This document shows, one piece after another, positions 22,146 through 29,257 of a DNA stretch of 29,257 bases. Position numbers and translations under genes: made by a program. Source of the DNA: Chthonomonas sp. UBA6659 (lineage in GTDB: Bacteria; Armatimonadota; Fimbriimonadia; Fimbriimonadales; Fimbriimonadaceae); contig DKKT01000027.1 of assembly GCA_002455425.1 (NCBI GenBank), positions 1-29,257 on the forward strand, given 5' to 3'. The notes under the pieces are model-generated. The model did no database searches. It was given only the letters and a program-made list of their open reading frames with translations, and was not told the origin of the DNA. The stretch's first letter is position 1, and every line of letters begins with the position of its first letter.

Positions 22146-22174
22146 TTGACTGTGCCCTCGGGTTAGTGTAAAAC
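22146..22174 (+). promoter_or_regulatory. Promoter of the five-gene MoxR/VWA operon, apparently leaderless
   Basis: TTGACT (22146-22151) and TAAAAC (22169-22174) are separated by 17 bases, and the ATG follows six bases after the -10. This predicts transcription start at the first codon. No Shine-Dalgarno sequence precedes 22181. Confidence 0.5.
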
Positions 22175-22180
22175 GAACCA

Positions 22181-23461
22181 ATGTTGCTCTACTCGCCTGA
22201 GCAGGTTCTTGCGCTTGCTCCCGACGCGGCGGCGGCGGCAGCGAGCCGAGCAATGGCGAGTCCGGCAAAGTGGGCGAGTGTAGGCAGCGATGACGCCGCA
22301 GCCTGGGGGGAGGCGATCGGGAGCGGCAGCAGCCCCTATCAGACCGCGGTCGACCTCAAGGATCTCGCCTACAAGTGCTCCTGCCCGAGCCGGAAGCTCC
22401 CGTGCAAGCACGCTCTCGGGCTGCTGTTTCGCTATGCGAAAGGTGAACTCGAGGGCATTGCCCGACCCCCATGGGTGGCGGAATGGCTGGAGCAACGCGC
22501 AGCACGAGCGACCAAGCAATCGGAAAAGGCCACTGCCGGACCTCCGGATATCGAAGCCGCTCAGAAGCGGGTGGAGAAGCGATGGTCGAACATCCTCGCC
22601 GGACTCGATCAGTGCGAGTCCTTCCTCGTGGACGCCGCATCTCAAGGTCTTCTGGCGGTCCAATCGACGCGAAGCTGGGATCAGATGGCGGCTCGGATGG
22701 TGGATGCTCAGGCCCCGGGAGTGGCGACCCTGCTACGGCGGGTCGGCGCACGCATCGGAGTCGGTGAAGGGTGGGCAACGACGGTGTCGGGGCAGATCGG
22801 AAGCCTGGCGCTTCTGAACGAAGCCGCGCGTCGCGTCGACGAACTCGACGAGGGGCTTCGCAGCGACGTGGCTACGGCTCTCGGTATTCCCACGCGCAAG
22901 GAGGACGTGTCAGGGGAGGCCGTCTCCGATACATGGGACGTGATCGGACAGATTGTCCAAGTCGAGGACCGGCTCTCTACGTGCCGAACGTGGTTGAAGG
23001 GACGCTCGACAGGGCGGTGGGGGATGCACCTGACCTTCTCGGTCGCAGGCCAGCCGTTCGATTCGCGCCCGATTGCCGGTTCTGCCCTCGAGTGCGATGC
23101 CCGGTATGCGCCCTCCTCTTGGCCTCTGCGCGTGTATCTCGAGCCGGGAGAGATGGTCCCGTTTCGTCCCAACGCCGGCCGGCGGTTCTCGTCTTGCCTG
23201 GATTCCGCGGCCGACGCCTGGGCGCACAATCCGTGGTTGGAGCAAGTCCCCGTCCACATTTCAAAGGCGGTTCTGGGCCGGGACGAGAAGAGTTGGTACG
23301 CGATCGACGAAGGCGGTGAAGCCCTGCCCTTGGGCGGGCGGGAGCCTTGGGGTCTGCTCTCGATGACGGGCAACGTTCCGTGCGAGATGTTCGGCGAGTG
23401 GAACGGGAGGGACATGCGATTGCTGGCAGCGTGGGGAAATTGGGGGTACTTCGGGCTTTGA
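22181..23461 (+). CDS. SWIM zinc-finger protein (YehQ-type partner)
   Basis: The protein has 426 aa. An alanine-rich start (MLLYSPEQVLALAPDAAAAA) and a stretch with SPYQTAVDL lead into the SWIM motif KCSCPSRKLPCKHALGLL: CxCx6CxH with C66, C68, C75 and H77 as zinc ligands. The rest is mostly helical. Near the C-terminus there is a beta-rich part (LSMTGNVPCEMFGEWNGRDM). SWIM domains bind DNA or proteins. In enterobacteria a SWIM protein (YehQ) is encoded beside the MoxR/VWA set YehL/YehM/YehP. It is the first gene of the operon. Its stop overlaps the next start as TTGA. It lacks a ribosome-binding site, consistent with a leaderless mRNA. Confidence 0.85.
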   Translation: MLLYSPEQVLALAPDAAAAAASRAMASPAKWASVGSDDAAAWGEAIGSGSSPYQTAVDLKDLAYKCSCPSRKLPCKHALGLLFRYAKGELEGIARPPWVAEWLEQRAARATKQSEKATAGPPDIEAAQKRVEKRWSNILAGLDQCESFLVDAASQGLLAVQSTRSWDQMAARMVDAQAPGVATLLRRVGARIGVGEGWATTVSGQIGSLALLNEAARRVDELDEGLRSDVATALGIPTRKEDVSGEAVSDTWDVIGQIVQVEDRLSTCRTWLKGRSTGRWGMHLTFSVAGQPFDSRPIAGSALECDARYAPSSWPLRVYLEPGEMVPFRPNAGRRFSSCLDSAADAWAHNPWLEQVPVHISKAVLGRDEKSWYAIDEGGEALPLGGREPWGLLSMTGNVPCEMFGEWNGRDMRLLAAWGNWGYFGL

Positions 23462-24828
23462 ATACTCGCGAGGACCTGGCGGCGGCACTGCAAGTCGGAA
23501 CAAGGCGAACGACCATCCCAGAAACAACGGTGTTGCCAGAGTTGCCGGACGTGGGGACGGAGCGGCGAGCCTTGATTCTTGCGGGCACCTTTGACCTCAT
23601 GGCCCGGGCCGGCTCGGTTCCGGCCCCGGATGTGGAGCCGATCTCGCTCGCTCCATCGGACCCTCGGCCCATCGCGATAAGCTCTGCAGGTCCTTTGAAC
23701 GAGGCTCTGGAGGGCGGCATGGAGGAAGCCGTCCTTGAGTGGGCCGCGAGGGCTGCGCTCAAGAACAAGGTCGCGCCCCCGTCGGCGCTGGTGCGTTTGT
23801 TGCCCCTTGCTCAGAAGCACGGCAAGCGGCTCGGCCCGGTCTTGGGCGCCCGCGGCGAGTGGTTAGCCGACCTGCAGGGGATCACGTTGCGAGAACCAGG
23901 AGAGGAGGAACGCGCGCAGCGAGCGCTCGATCCGGGGGCCTACCGAGAGCGCCTGGCGGCCGAGTGGGACGACCGGGATTGGAAGCAGCGAGCCAAAGCG
24001 ATCGCAGTGATGCGGGCCGGGCTGACTTTGGCCGATGAACCGCTGCTCGACCACGCGCTGGCCGATCCACGAAAGGAAGTCCGGGACCTTGCGTGCGACC
24101 TGCTCATGTTCCTACCAGACTCCAAGGCATCCCATGAGGTGACGGCTCTCGCAACGTCCACCTTGCTACTTGAGAAGGCTCCCCTTCACAAGTCCCTTAC
24201 CGTGCGGCCCCCTGAGCCTAAGGCGCTTCCCAAGTGGCTGCCAAAGACGACTGTTCACCCGAGCTACGGGCCCAAGGCGTTGGCTCTTTTCGACGTGATC
24301 CGATTCACGCCGCCCGCTCGTTGGAACCTGAGCATCTCGCCCGTGCAGCTGCTGGATTTGGCCGAGAAGACGGACTACGCGGATGCCCTGATCGAGGGGC
24401 TCGCTGAGTCTGCGATCCGATTCGAGGATCAGTCCTGGATCGACACCCTCTTCGAATTCCTCTTCGACCGAGACTTCGCGCGTGACGGCTGGGACCAGCT
24501 CTCCCATCGGGCGAGTGAGGTCATCTTCGAGCGGATGGTCAAGCCAAAGCTTGAGAGCCAGGGTGAGGGTCCGAGTCCCTTGGGCCAAACCCTTGTAGCG
24601 CGTAAGCGGCCGCTCTCGAGATCCCTCTCCCGAGCGATCGTCCTCGCCTTTCGAGTGCATGCGACGCAAGCCTGGTTGCTCCTCCAACTCGCGCCGTATC
24701 TGCACCCGGAATCCGTGGACCTTGTTTCCTCTCCGTACTCCGACCAGCCGCATGCGGAATCCGTTCGCGAGCGTTTGTGTCGAATCTTGGACACCCGCAA
24801 GCGACTTCTCGACAGCCTGGATAACTGA
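23458..24828 (+). CDS. DUF5691-like helical-repeat protein
   Basis: The protein has 456 aa from TTG 23458, which overlaps the SWIM stop; GGGGG about ten bases upstream may act as a ribosome-binding site. The frame stays open to 23347 but only inside the SWIM gene. It is nearly all helical, with repeat-like pairs (ALLRxL, RKEVRDLACDLLMFLPDS) that resemble HEAT/armadillo units. No catalytic motif stands out. A protein of this length and layout between SWIM and MoxR genes is, to my knowledge, DUF5691; the identification rests on context and general look. A scaffold role between the ATPase and its client is an inference. Confidence 0.7.
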   Translation: MNTREDLAAALQVGTRRTTIPETTVLPELPDVGTERRALILAGTFDLMARAGSVPAPDVEPISLAPSDPRPIAISSAGPLNEALEGGMEEAVLEWAARAALKNKVAPPSALVRLLPLAQKHGKRLGPVLGARGEWLADLQGITLREPGEEERAQRALDPGAYRERLAAEWDDRDWKQRAKAIAVMRAGLTLADEPLLDHALADPRKEVRDLACDLLMFLPDSKASHEVTALATSTLLLEKAPLHKSLTVRPPEPKALPKWLPKTTVHPSYGPKALALFDVIRFTPPARWNLSISPVQLLDLAEKTDYADALIEGLAESAIRFEDQSWIDTLFEFLFDRDFARDGWDQLSHRASEVIFERMVKPKLESQGEGPSPLGQTLVARKRPLSRSLSRAIVLAFRVHATQAWLLLQLAPYLHPESVDLVSSPYSDQPHAESVRERLCRILDTRKRLLDSLDN

Positions 24829-24834
24829 ACGAAC

Positions 24835-25917
24835 ATGAACGACTCCCTCCTCCGTCAACACGCCGAGCAGGCCTACGCCACGGAACTCGCCGAACTGGCC
24901 AAGTCCGACGACAGACCTCGACCGCCAAACTGGAAGCTCTCACCCTGGGCGGTCGCCACCTATGTCCTTGGGGGCACCCTGGAGAACGGGTTTTCCGTGA
25001 CTCCGAAGTACATCGGCAAGCGATCGTTGGTCGAGGTCGCGATCGCCACGCTGGCCACGGATCGGGCTCTTCTCCTGTTGGGAGTGCCGGGCACCGCCAA
25101 GACCTGGCTCGCCGAACATCTTGCTGCGGCCACTTCAGCGGATTCGACCTTGCTCGTTCAGGGCACCTCGGGAACGAGCGAAGAGACCCTGAGGTACGGG
25201 TGGAACTATGCCAAGCTGCTCGCGGAAGGACCCTCGAGAGCGGCGCTCGTCCCCTCTCCCATCATGCGGGCGATGGCCGACGGCAAGATCGCGCGCGTCG
25301 AAGAGCTCACCCGGATTCCCTCCGACGTGCAAGACGCCCTCATCACCGTCCTCTCCGAGAAGTCGCTTCCGATTCCAGAACTGAACGACGAAGTTCAGGC
25401 CGCGAAGGGGTTCAACGTCATCGCAACCGCGAACGATCGAGACCGAGGAGTCAACGATCTTTCGTCTGCGTTGCGACGCCGATTCAACACGGTCCATCTC
25501 CCGTTACCGGAAACCCTAGAAGAAGAGACGGAGATCGTTCAACAACGGGCTGCAGAGATCGGCCGGGCCTTGGAGTTGCCGGCCAAACCTCCGGCTCTGG
25601 AAGACATCACACGGCTCGTCACGATCTTCCGAGAGCTCCGCGACGGCATGACGTTGGATCGCAAGGTGAAGCTCAAGATCCCGTCCGGGACGCTCAGCAC
25701 CGCGGAGGCCATCTCAGTGCTGAACAACGGTCTCGCGATGGCCGCACACTTCGGCGACGGACGACTTCGCGCCTCGGATCTTGCGAGCGGCCTCACCGGC
25801 TCTGTCGTCAAAGATCCGACGCAGGATTCGCTGGCGTGGAAGGAGTACCTCGAGACCGTCGTCAAAGAGCGCGGCGACTGGAAGGATCTGTACCGAGCAT
25901 GTCGCGAACTGCTGTAA
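24835..25917 (+). CDS. MoxR-family AAA+ ATPase (YehL-like)
   Basis: The protein has 360 aa. Walker A is GVPGTAKTWLAEHL (83-96, K89). Walker B reads KIARVEELTRIPSDVQDALI, so the usual Asp-Glu pair is Glu-Glu (E156, E157). Sensor 1 is IATANDRD and the arginine-finger region is LRRRF (213-217). The helical lid follows. MoxR ATPases remodel proteins, often loading metal or cofactor, together with a VWA protein; here the VWA partner is the last gene of the operon. The start has six bases separating it from the previous stop. The Glu-for-Asp change is, as far as I recall, a subfamily feature rather than a defect. Confidence 0.92.
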   Translation: MNDSLLRQHAEQAYATELAELAKSDDRPRPPNWKLSPWAVATYVLGGTLENGFSVTPKYIGKRSLVEVAIATLATDRALLLLGVPGTAKTWLAEHLAAATSADSTLLVQGTSGTSEETLRYGWNYAKLLAEGPSRAALVPSPIMRAMADGKIARVEELTRIPSDVQDALITVLSEKSLPIPELNDEVQAAKGFNVIATANDRDRGVNDLSSALRRRFNTVHLPLPETLEEETEIVQQRAAEIGRALELPAKPPALEDITRLVTIFRELRDGMTLDRKVKLKIPSGTLSTAEAISVLNNGLAMAAHFGDGRLRASDLASGLTGSVVKDPTQDSLAWKEYLETVVKERGDWKDLYRACRELL

Positions 25918-28145
25918 GCGAACGGGTTCGGTTGTTCGGGATTCGTCACCACGGTCCGGGATCGTCGCGGTCCCTCCTCGCCGCCCTGGACGAATGGGAG
26001 CCTCAAGCCGTCCTCGTCGAGGGACCTGTCGAGGCGGAGTCCCTCGTTCCTCATCTCCTCGATCCGGAGGTGCGAACCCCCGTCGCGATGCTGCTTTACG
26101 CAAAGGACACGCCGCGGTGGGCGGCCTATTACCCGATGGCCGACTTCTCGCCAGAGTTGCAGGCTTTTCGCTGGGCCACGTTGCGGTCGGTGCCAGTGCG
26201 GCTGATGGATCTGCCGGCGACGTCGATGCTCGGGCTGAACGTCGTCGGAGGCCGGGGTTCGGAAGCGATGGATCGGATCGCAGAAGTCGCGGGCTTCGAC
26301 GAGGTCGAGGATTGGTGGGAACACTTGGTCGAGCACCGCTCCGATCCCCACGAGCTGTTCGCGGGGATCGAGTCGCTCATGGGTGCCCTCCGGGAATCGG
26401 GCATGGAGATCGACGTCGATGGTGACGACGAGGAAGAAGAAGAGCCCGACGAGCGCAGAAAGGTCTCGAGCGACGAGTTCGAAGCAATGCGCGAGGCGCA
26501 CATGAGGCGGACACTGCGCCAGGCTTTGGCGGAGGGCTACGAGCGCGTTGCGGTCGTCTGCGGAGCTTGGCACGTGCCGGCGTTGAAGCACCTGCCCCAC
26601 GCCCGAGAGGACGACGCCCTGTTGCGGGGCTTGCCGAAGGTGAAGGTCGGTGCCACCATCGTTCCTTGGACCTTCGAGCGGCTCACCTTTGCCTCAGGCT
26701 ACGGCGCGGGGGCACGATCGCCGGCGTTCTATGATCTTCTGTGGCGGACGCCTCCGGAGGAGGTGCCGTCCCAGTGGCTGCTTTCCGTGGCGCGATTGAT
26801 GAGATCCGAGGACCTCGACGCCTCTCCCGCAAGTGTCATCGAAGCGATCCGGCTCGCCGACGCCCTCGCGTCGCTGCGCGGGCGGCCCCGCCCGGGCCTA
26901 CGTGAGTTGCGCGATTCCGCGAATTCGGTGCTGATTCGCCACGAAGCGATCTGGCGTCTCATCGGTCGGCGGCTGATTGTCGGCGATCGAATGGGCAAAG
27001 TGCCCGATTCGATCCCGATGATCCCGCTCCAAGCCGATCTTGCCGCGCTCCAGAAGCGATTGCGAATGAAGGTGGACGACACCGATCGCAGGTTGGAGTT
27101 GGACCTCCGCGGCGAGATGGACTTGGAGCGCAGTCACCTGCTCCATCGCCTGGCCCTGTTGGAAGTGACTTGGGGTCGGGCGGAACAGGTGGTCGGCAAG
27201 AAGGGCACGTTCCACGAGCATTGGCGGATCCAGTGGCGTCCGGAGCTGACCATCTCGCTGATCGAATCGAGCATCTACGGGAACACCGTCGCAGGTGCTG
27301 CCACCGCTCGTGCGGTCGAACTTGCCGCGCACGCAAGTTCCCTTGCCGACATTGCGGTCCTGATCGAGCGCGTGCTCTTGGCTGACCTCCAAGAGGCGGT
27401 GGAACCGACGGTAAACAAACTCCAAGCTCTCTCTGCGACGAGCACCGACACGGGGGAACTGGCCGAGGCGCTGCCTCCGCTCGCGGCCGTCGTCCGTTAC
27501 GGAACCGTCCGCCGAACGGAGTCCGAGAGGGTCGTCCCCGTACTGGATGCCATCTTCACGCGACTGTGTGTCGGATTGCCGCGGGCCTGTGTGTCCTTGG
27601 ATGACGACGCCGCTTCGGCAATGGCGGGTCGCCTCGATCTCGTCAGCGGAGTTGTACGGCTGTTTGACGCCCCCGAGAAGACTGCGGAATGGCTGAGCAC
27701 TCTGGAGTCGATCACGCAACTCCGAGGCGGCCACGCGCTGGTGGCGGGCAAAGCCGAGCGGATTCGGTTCGATCTGGGTGCCGTCGATGGCGAGCACTTG
27801 GCCTTACGGCTCGGGCAAGAAGCCTCGTTCGGGGCGACGGCTCACGATACCGCCGCGTTTTTGGAGGGGCTGCTGGACGGTCCCGGGGCCATCCTTCTCC
27901 ATCAGCAGGCCCTCTTCCAAGCGATCGATGATTGGGTGACGGGCCTCGACGGAGCCGTGCTGGACGAAATCCTGCCCCTTATTCGACGCACCTTTTCCCT
28001 CTTCACGAAGCCTGAGCGCCGACAGATCGGCGAGCGCGTGACGGGGGGCCGCTCGCTCACGGCGAAGGTTGTGGGGATCGACGAAGGGCGGGCGATGCGG
28101 GTGCTTCCCGTCGTTCGCCGAATCCTGGGGTTGCCGCATGAATGA
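25899..28145 (+). CDS. DUF5682-like protein (YehM-type)
   Basis: The protein has 748 aa from ATG 25899, overlapping the MoxR stop by 19 bases, with AAGGA about 12 bases upstream. The frame is open back to 25200, but that part is antisense-like translation of the MoxR gene. The N-terminal domain has strongly conserved-looking motifs: FGIRHHGPGSSRSLL (H17, H18), VLVEGP (E41), and VVCGAWHVPAL (H225). A His/Glu set of this kind recalls the EreA/ChaN/Tiki-TraB hydrolase group, so metal-dependent hydrolysis is possible; this is inference. An acidic insert (DGDDEEEEEPDERR) lies near residues 172-186. The long C-terminal part is helical. The stop overlaps the VWA start by eight bases. Confidence 0.85.
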   Translation: MSRTAVSERVRLFGIRHHGPGSSRSLLAALDEWEPQAVLVEGPVEAESLVPHLLDPEVRTPVAMLLYAKDTPRWAAYYPMADFSPELQAFRWATLRSVPVRLMDLPATSMLGLNVVGGRGSEAMDRIAEVAGFDEVEDWWEHLVEHRSDPHELFAGIESLMGALRESGMEIDVDGDDEEEEEPDERRKVSSDEFEAMREAHMRRTLRQALAEGYERVAVVCGAWHVPALKHLPHAREDDALLRGLPKVKVGATIVPWTFERLTFASGYGAGARSPAFYDLLWRTPPEEVPSQWLLSVARLMRSEDLDASPASVIEAIRLADALASLRGRPRPGLRELRDSANSVLIRHEAIWRLIGRRLIVGDRMGKVPDSIPMIPLQADLAALQKRLRMKVDDTDRRLELDLRGEMDLERSHLLHRLALLEVTWGRAEQVVGKKGTFHEHWRIQWRPELTISLIESSIYGNTVAGAATARAVELAAHASSLADIAVLIERVLLADLQEAVEPTVNKLQALSATSTDTGELAEALPPLAAVVRYGTVRRTESERVVPVLDAIFTRLCVGLPRACVSLDDDAASAMAGRLDLVSGVVRLFDAPEKTAEWLSTLESITQLRGGHALVAGKAERIRFDLGAVDGEHLALRLGQEASFGATAHDTAAFLEGLLDGPGAILLHQQALFQAIDDWVTGLDGAVLDEILPLIRRTFSLFTKPERRQIGERVTGGRSLTAKVVGIDEGRAMRVLPVVRRILGLPHE

Positions 28146-29256
28146 AACCGAACGCGTCCGGCGATGGCGTCTGATCCTCGGCGGAGGCGAAGCCGATGGC
28201 ACCGGCTATGACCTCGAAGGCCTCGACCTCGCGCGCGACCAGACGCTCGCCGCCCTTTACGATAGCGAGCGCAAGGGCGGACTTGGGCCCTCGTCGCCCA
28301 ACGTTGCCCGGTGGCTCGGAGATATCCGTAGCTACTTTCCGACATCGGTCGTCCAGGTGATGCAAAAGGACGCAATCGATCGGCTCGATCTTCAGAAGAT
28401 CCTTCTTGAGCCGGAGAGCCTGGCAGCGGTCGAGCCGGACGTCAACCTCGTCGCCACCCTTCTTTCGCTCAGTCGGATCCTGCCCGCAAAGACGCGCGAT
28501 ACTGCACGGCAAGTCGTTCGCAAGGTCGTCGAGGATCTGGAGAGCCGGCTGGCCAGTCCCCTGCGGCAAGCTGTGGCCGGAAGTCTGGCGAAGTCGATCC
28601 GCAACCGCCGCCCCAAGCTGCGGGACATCGATTGGAACCGAACGATCCGCGCCAATCTCCGCCATTACCAACAGGACTACAGGACGATCATTCCTGAGAC
28701 CCTCCTTGGCTACGGCCGTCGGGGCCAAGCAGTACGAGAAGTGATCCTTTGTCTCGACCAAAGCGGCTCCATGGCGACCTCGATCGTCTACGCCGGCGTC
28801 TTTGGGGCAACCCTTGCGTCGATCCGGGCCCTCAAAACCCATGTGGTCGCGTTCGACACCACGGTGGTCGACTTAACGGCGGACATCCAGGACCCGATCG
28901 ACATGCTGTTCAGTGTTCAGCTCGGCGGCGGAACCGACATCGAGCAGGCACTCCGCTATGCTCAGGGGCTTGTCCGGGCTCCCTCCGACACGATCATGAT
29001 TCTGATCAGTGACCTCCTGGAAGGGGGCGACAACATCAAATTCCTCAACCGGGCGGCGAAGATCAAACAGTCGGGCGTCAACCTCATTTGCCTCCTCGCG
29101 CTCAGCGACGAAGGTGCGCCGGCGTACGATGCGAGAAACGCGGCTTTCTTGGCGTCGATCGACATCCCTACGTTTGCGTGTACCCCTGAGGCGTTTCCGG
29201 AGCTGATGGCGAAGGCGATCAAGGGGCAACGCCCCGATCCCCCGCCGGTAGCGTGA
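28138..29256 (+). CDS. VWA-domain protein with intact MIDAS (YehP-like)
   Basis: The protein has 372 aa from ATG 28138, which overlaps the preceding stop (ATGAATGA). The N-terminal half is helical with basic stretches (AKTRDTARQVVRKV, LAKSIRNRRPKLRD). The C-terminal VWA domain has a complete metal-ion-dependent adhesion site: CLDQSGSM (D207, S209, S211), GGGTDIEQAL (T266) and ISDLLEGGD (D292). A divalent-metal-bound MIDAS is the usual client or adaptor contact of MoxR partners. No signal peptide or membrane helix is seen, so it is cytosolic. It ends one base before the window edge; whether the operon continues cannot be seen. Confidence 0.92.
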   Translation: MNETERVRRWRLILGGGEADGTGYDLEGLDLARDQTLAALYDSERKGGLGPSSPNVARWLGDIRSYFPTSVVQVMQKDAIDRLDLQKILLEPESLAAVEPDVNLVATLLSLSRILPAKTRDTARQVVRKVVEDLESRLASPLRQAVAGSLAKSIRNRRPKLRDIDWNRTIRANLRHYQQDYRTIIPETLLGYGRRGQAVREVILCLDQSGSMATSIVYAGVFGATLASIRALKTHVVAFDTTVVDLTADIQDPIDMLFSVQLGGGTDIEQALRYAQGLVRAPSDTIMILISDLLEGGDNIKFLNRAAKIKQSGVNLICLLALSDEGAPAYDARNAAFLASIDIPTFACTPEAFPELMAKAIKGQRPDPPPVA

Positions 29257-29257
29257 C

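Noticed and set aside
22708..23820. A long minus-strand frame over the SWIM and DUF5691-like genes
   Set aside because: The plus-strand products have recognisable motifs and coupled starts. The minus frame has none.
25200..25898. N-terminal extension of the DUF5682-like protein through the MoxR gene
   Set aside because: The extension is an Arg/Ser-rich out-of-frame reading of the MoxR coding sequence. The conserved start MSRTAVSERVRLFGIRHHG begins at 25899.

Overview
The window (roughly 60-65% GC by eye) reads as a chromosomal segment of an Armatimonadota bacterium, most likely of the Fimbriimonadia type. The reasons are a prepilin with an ADGH-type C-terminus lying in a carbohydrate operon, a PEP-CTERM protein, PQQ-type propeller lipoproteins, an Rhs core of the 'YFYDG...LGARGID...YDGHG' style, and intergenic hairpin repeats. 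This placement is inference, because no rRNA or marker gene is present.

Layout. (1) 1-1756: a lower-GC pocket bounded by a 75-bp inverted repeat. It holds an Rhs core fragment and three small membrane proteins and looks like a displaced or decayed polymorphic-toxin module. (2) 1894-8227: a propeller lipoprotein, a multi-pass M48-type metallopeptidase, an alpha/beta hydrolase and a PEP-CTERM protein, separated by spacers full of a hairpin repeat family. (3) 8226-12195: a zinc-ribbon/membrane protein pair, tRNA-Pro(UGG), a PAP2 phosphatase, the protease ATPase HslU, and an unknown secreted protein preceded by an 18-codon leader ORF. (4) 12367-16858: a compact operon of a LacI regulator, a GH13 neopullulanase-like enzyme, a prepilin and a small membrane protein. 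Its promoter carries a palindromic operator candidate and it ends in a hairpin terminator. (5) 16868-21936: a secreted protein with an internal duplication, an S9 dipeptidyl-peptidase with a VHL-beta-like insert, a cytochrome c-like lipoprotein and a Cys-Cys-rich secreted protein. (6) 22146-29256: a tightly coupled five-gene operon of SWIM zinc finger, DUF5691-like, MoxR AAA+ ATPase, DUF5682-like and VWA proteins, behind an apparently leaderless promoter.

The five-gene operon is the most system-like object here. Its parts match a recognised but functionally obscure association (the yehQ/yehL/yehM/yehP group of enterobacteria). A MoxR ATPase paired with a VWA protein having an intact MIDAS suggests chaperone-like, metal-dependent remodelling of a client. 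The SWIM protein could bind nucleic acid or protein, and the 748-aa protein has a conserved His/Glu pattern that may be enzymatic. The function is unknown and should not be read as established. The inverted-repeat pocket at the left edge is the best candidate for a mobile or conflict-related locus.
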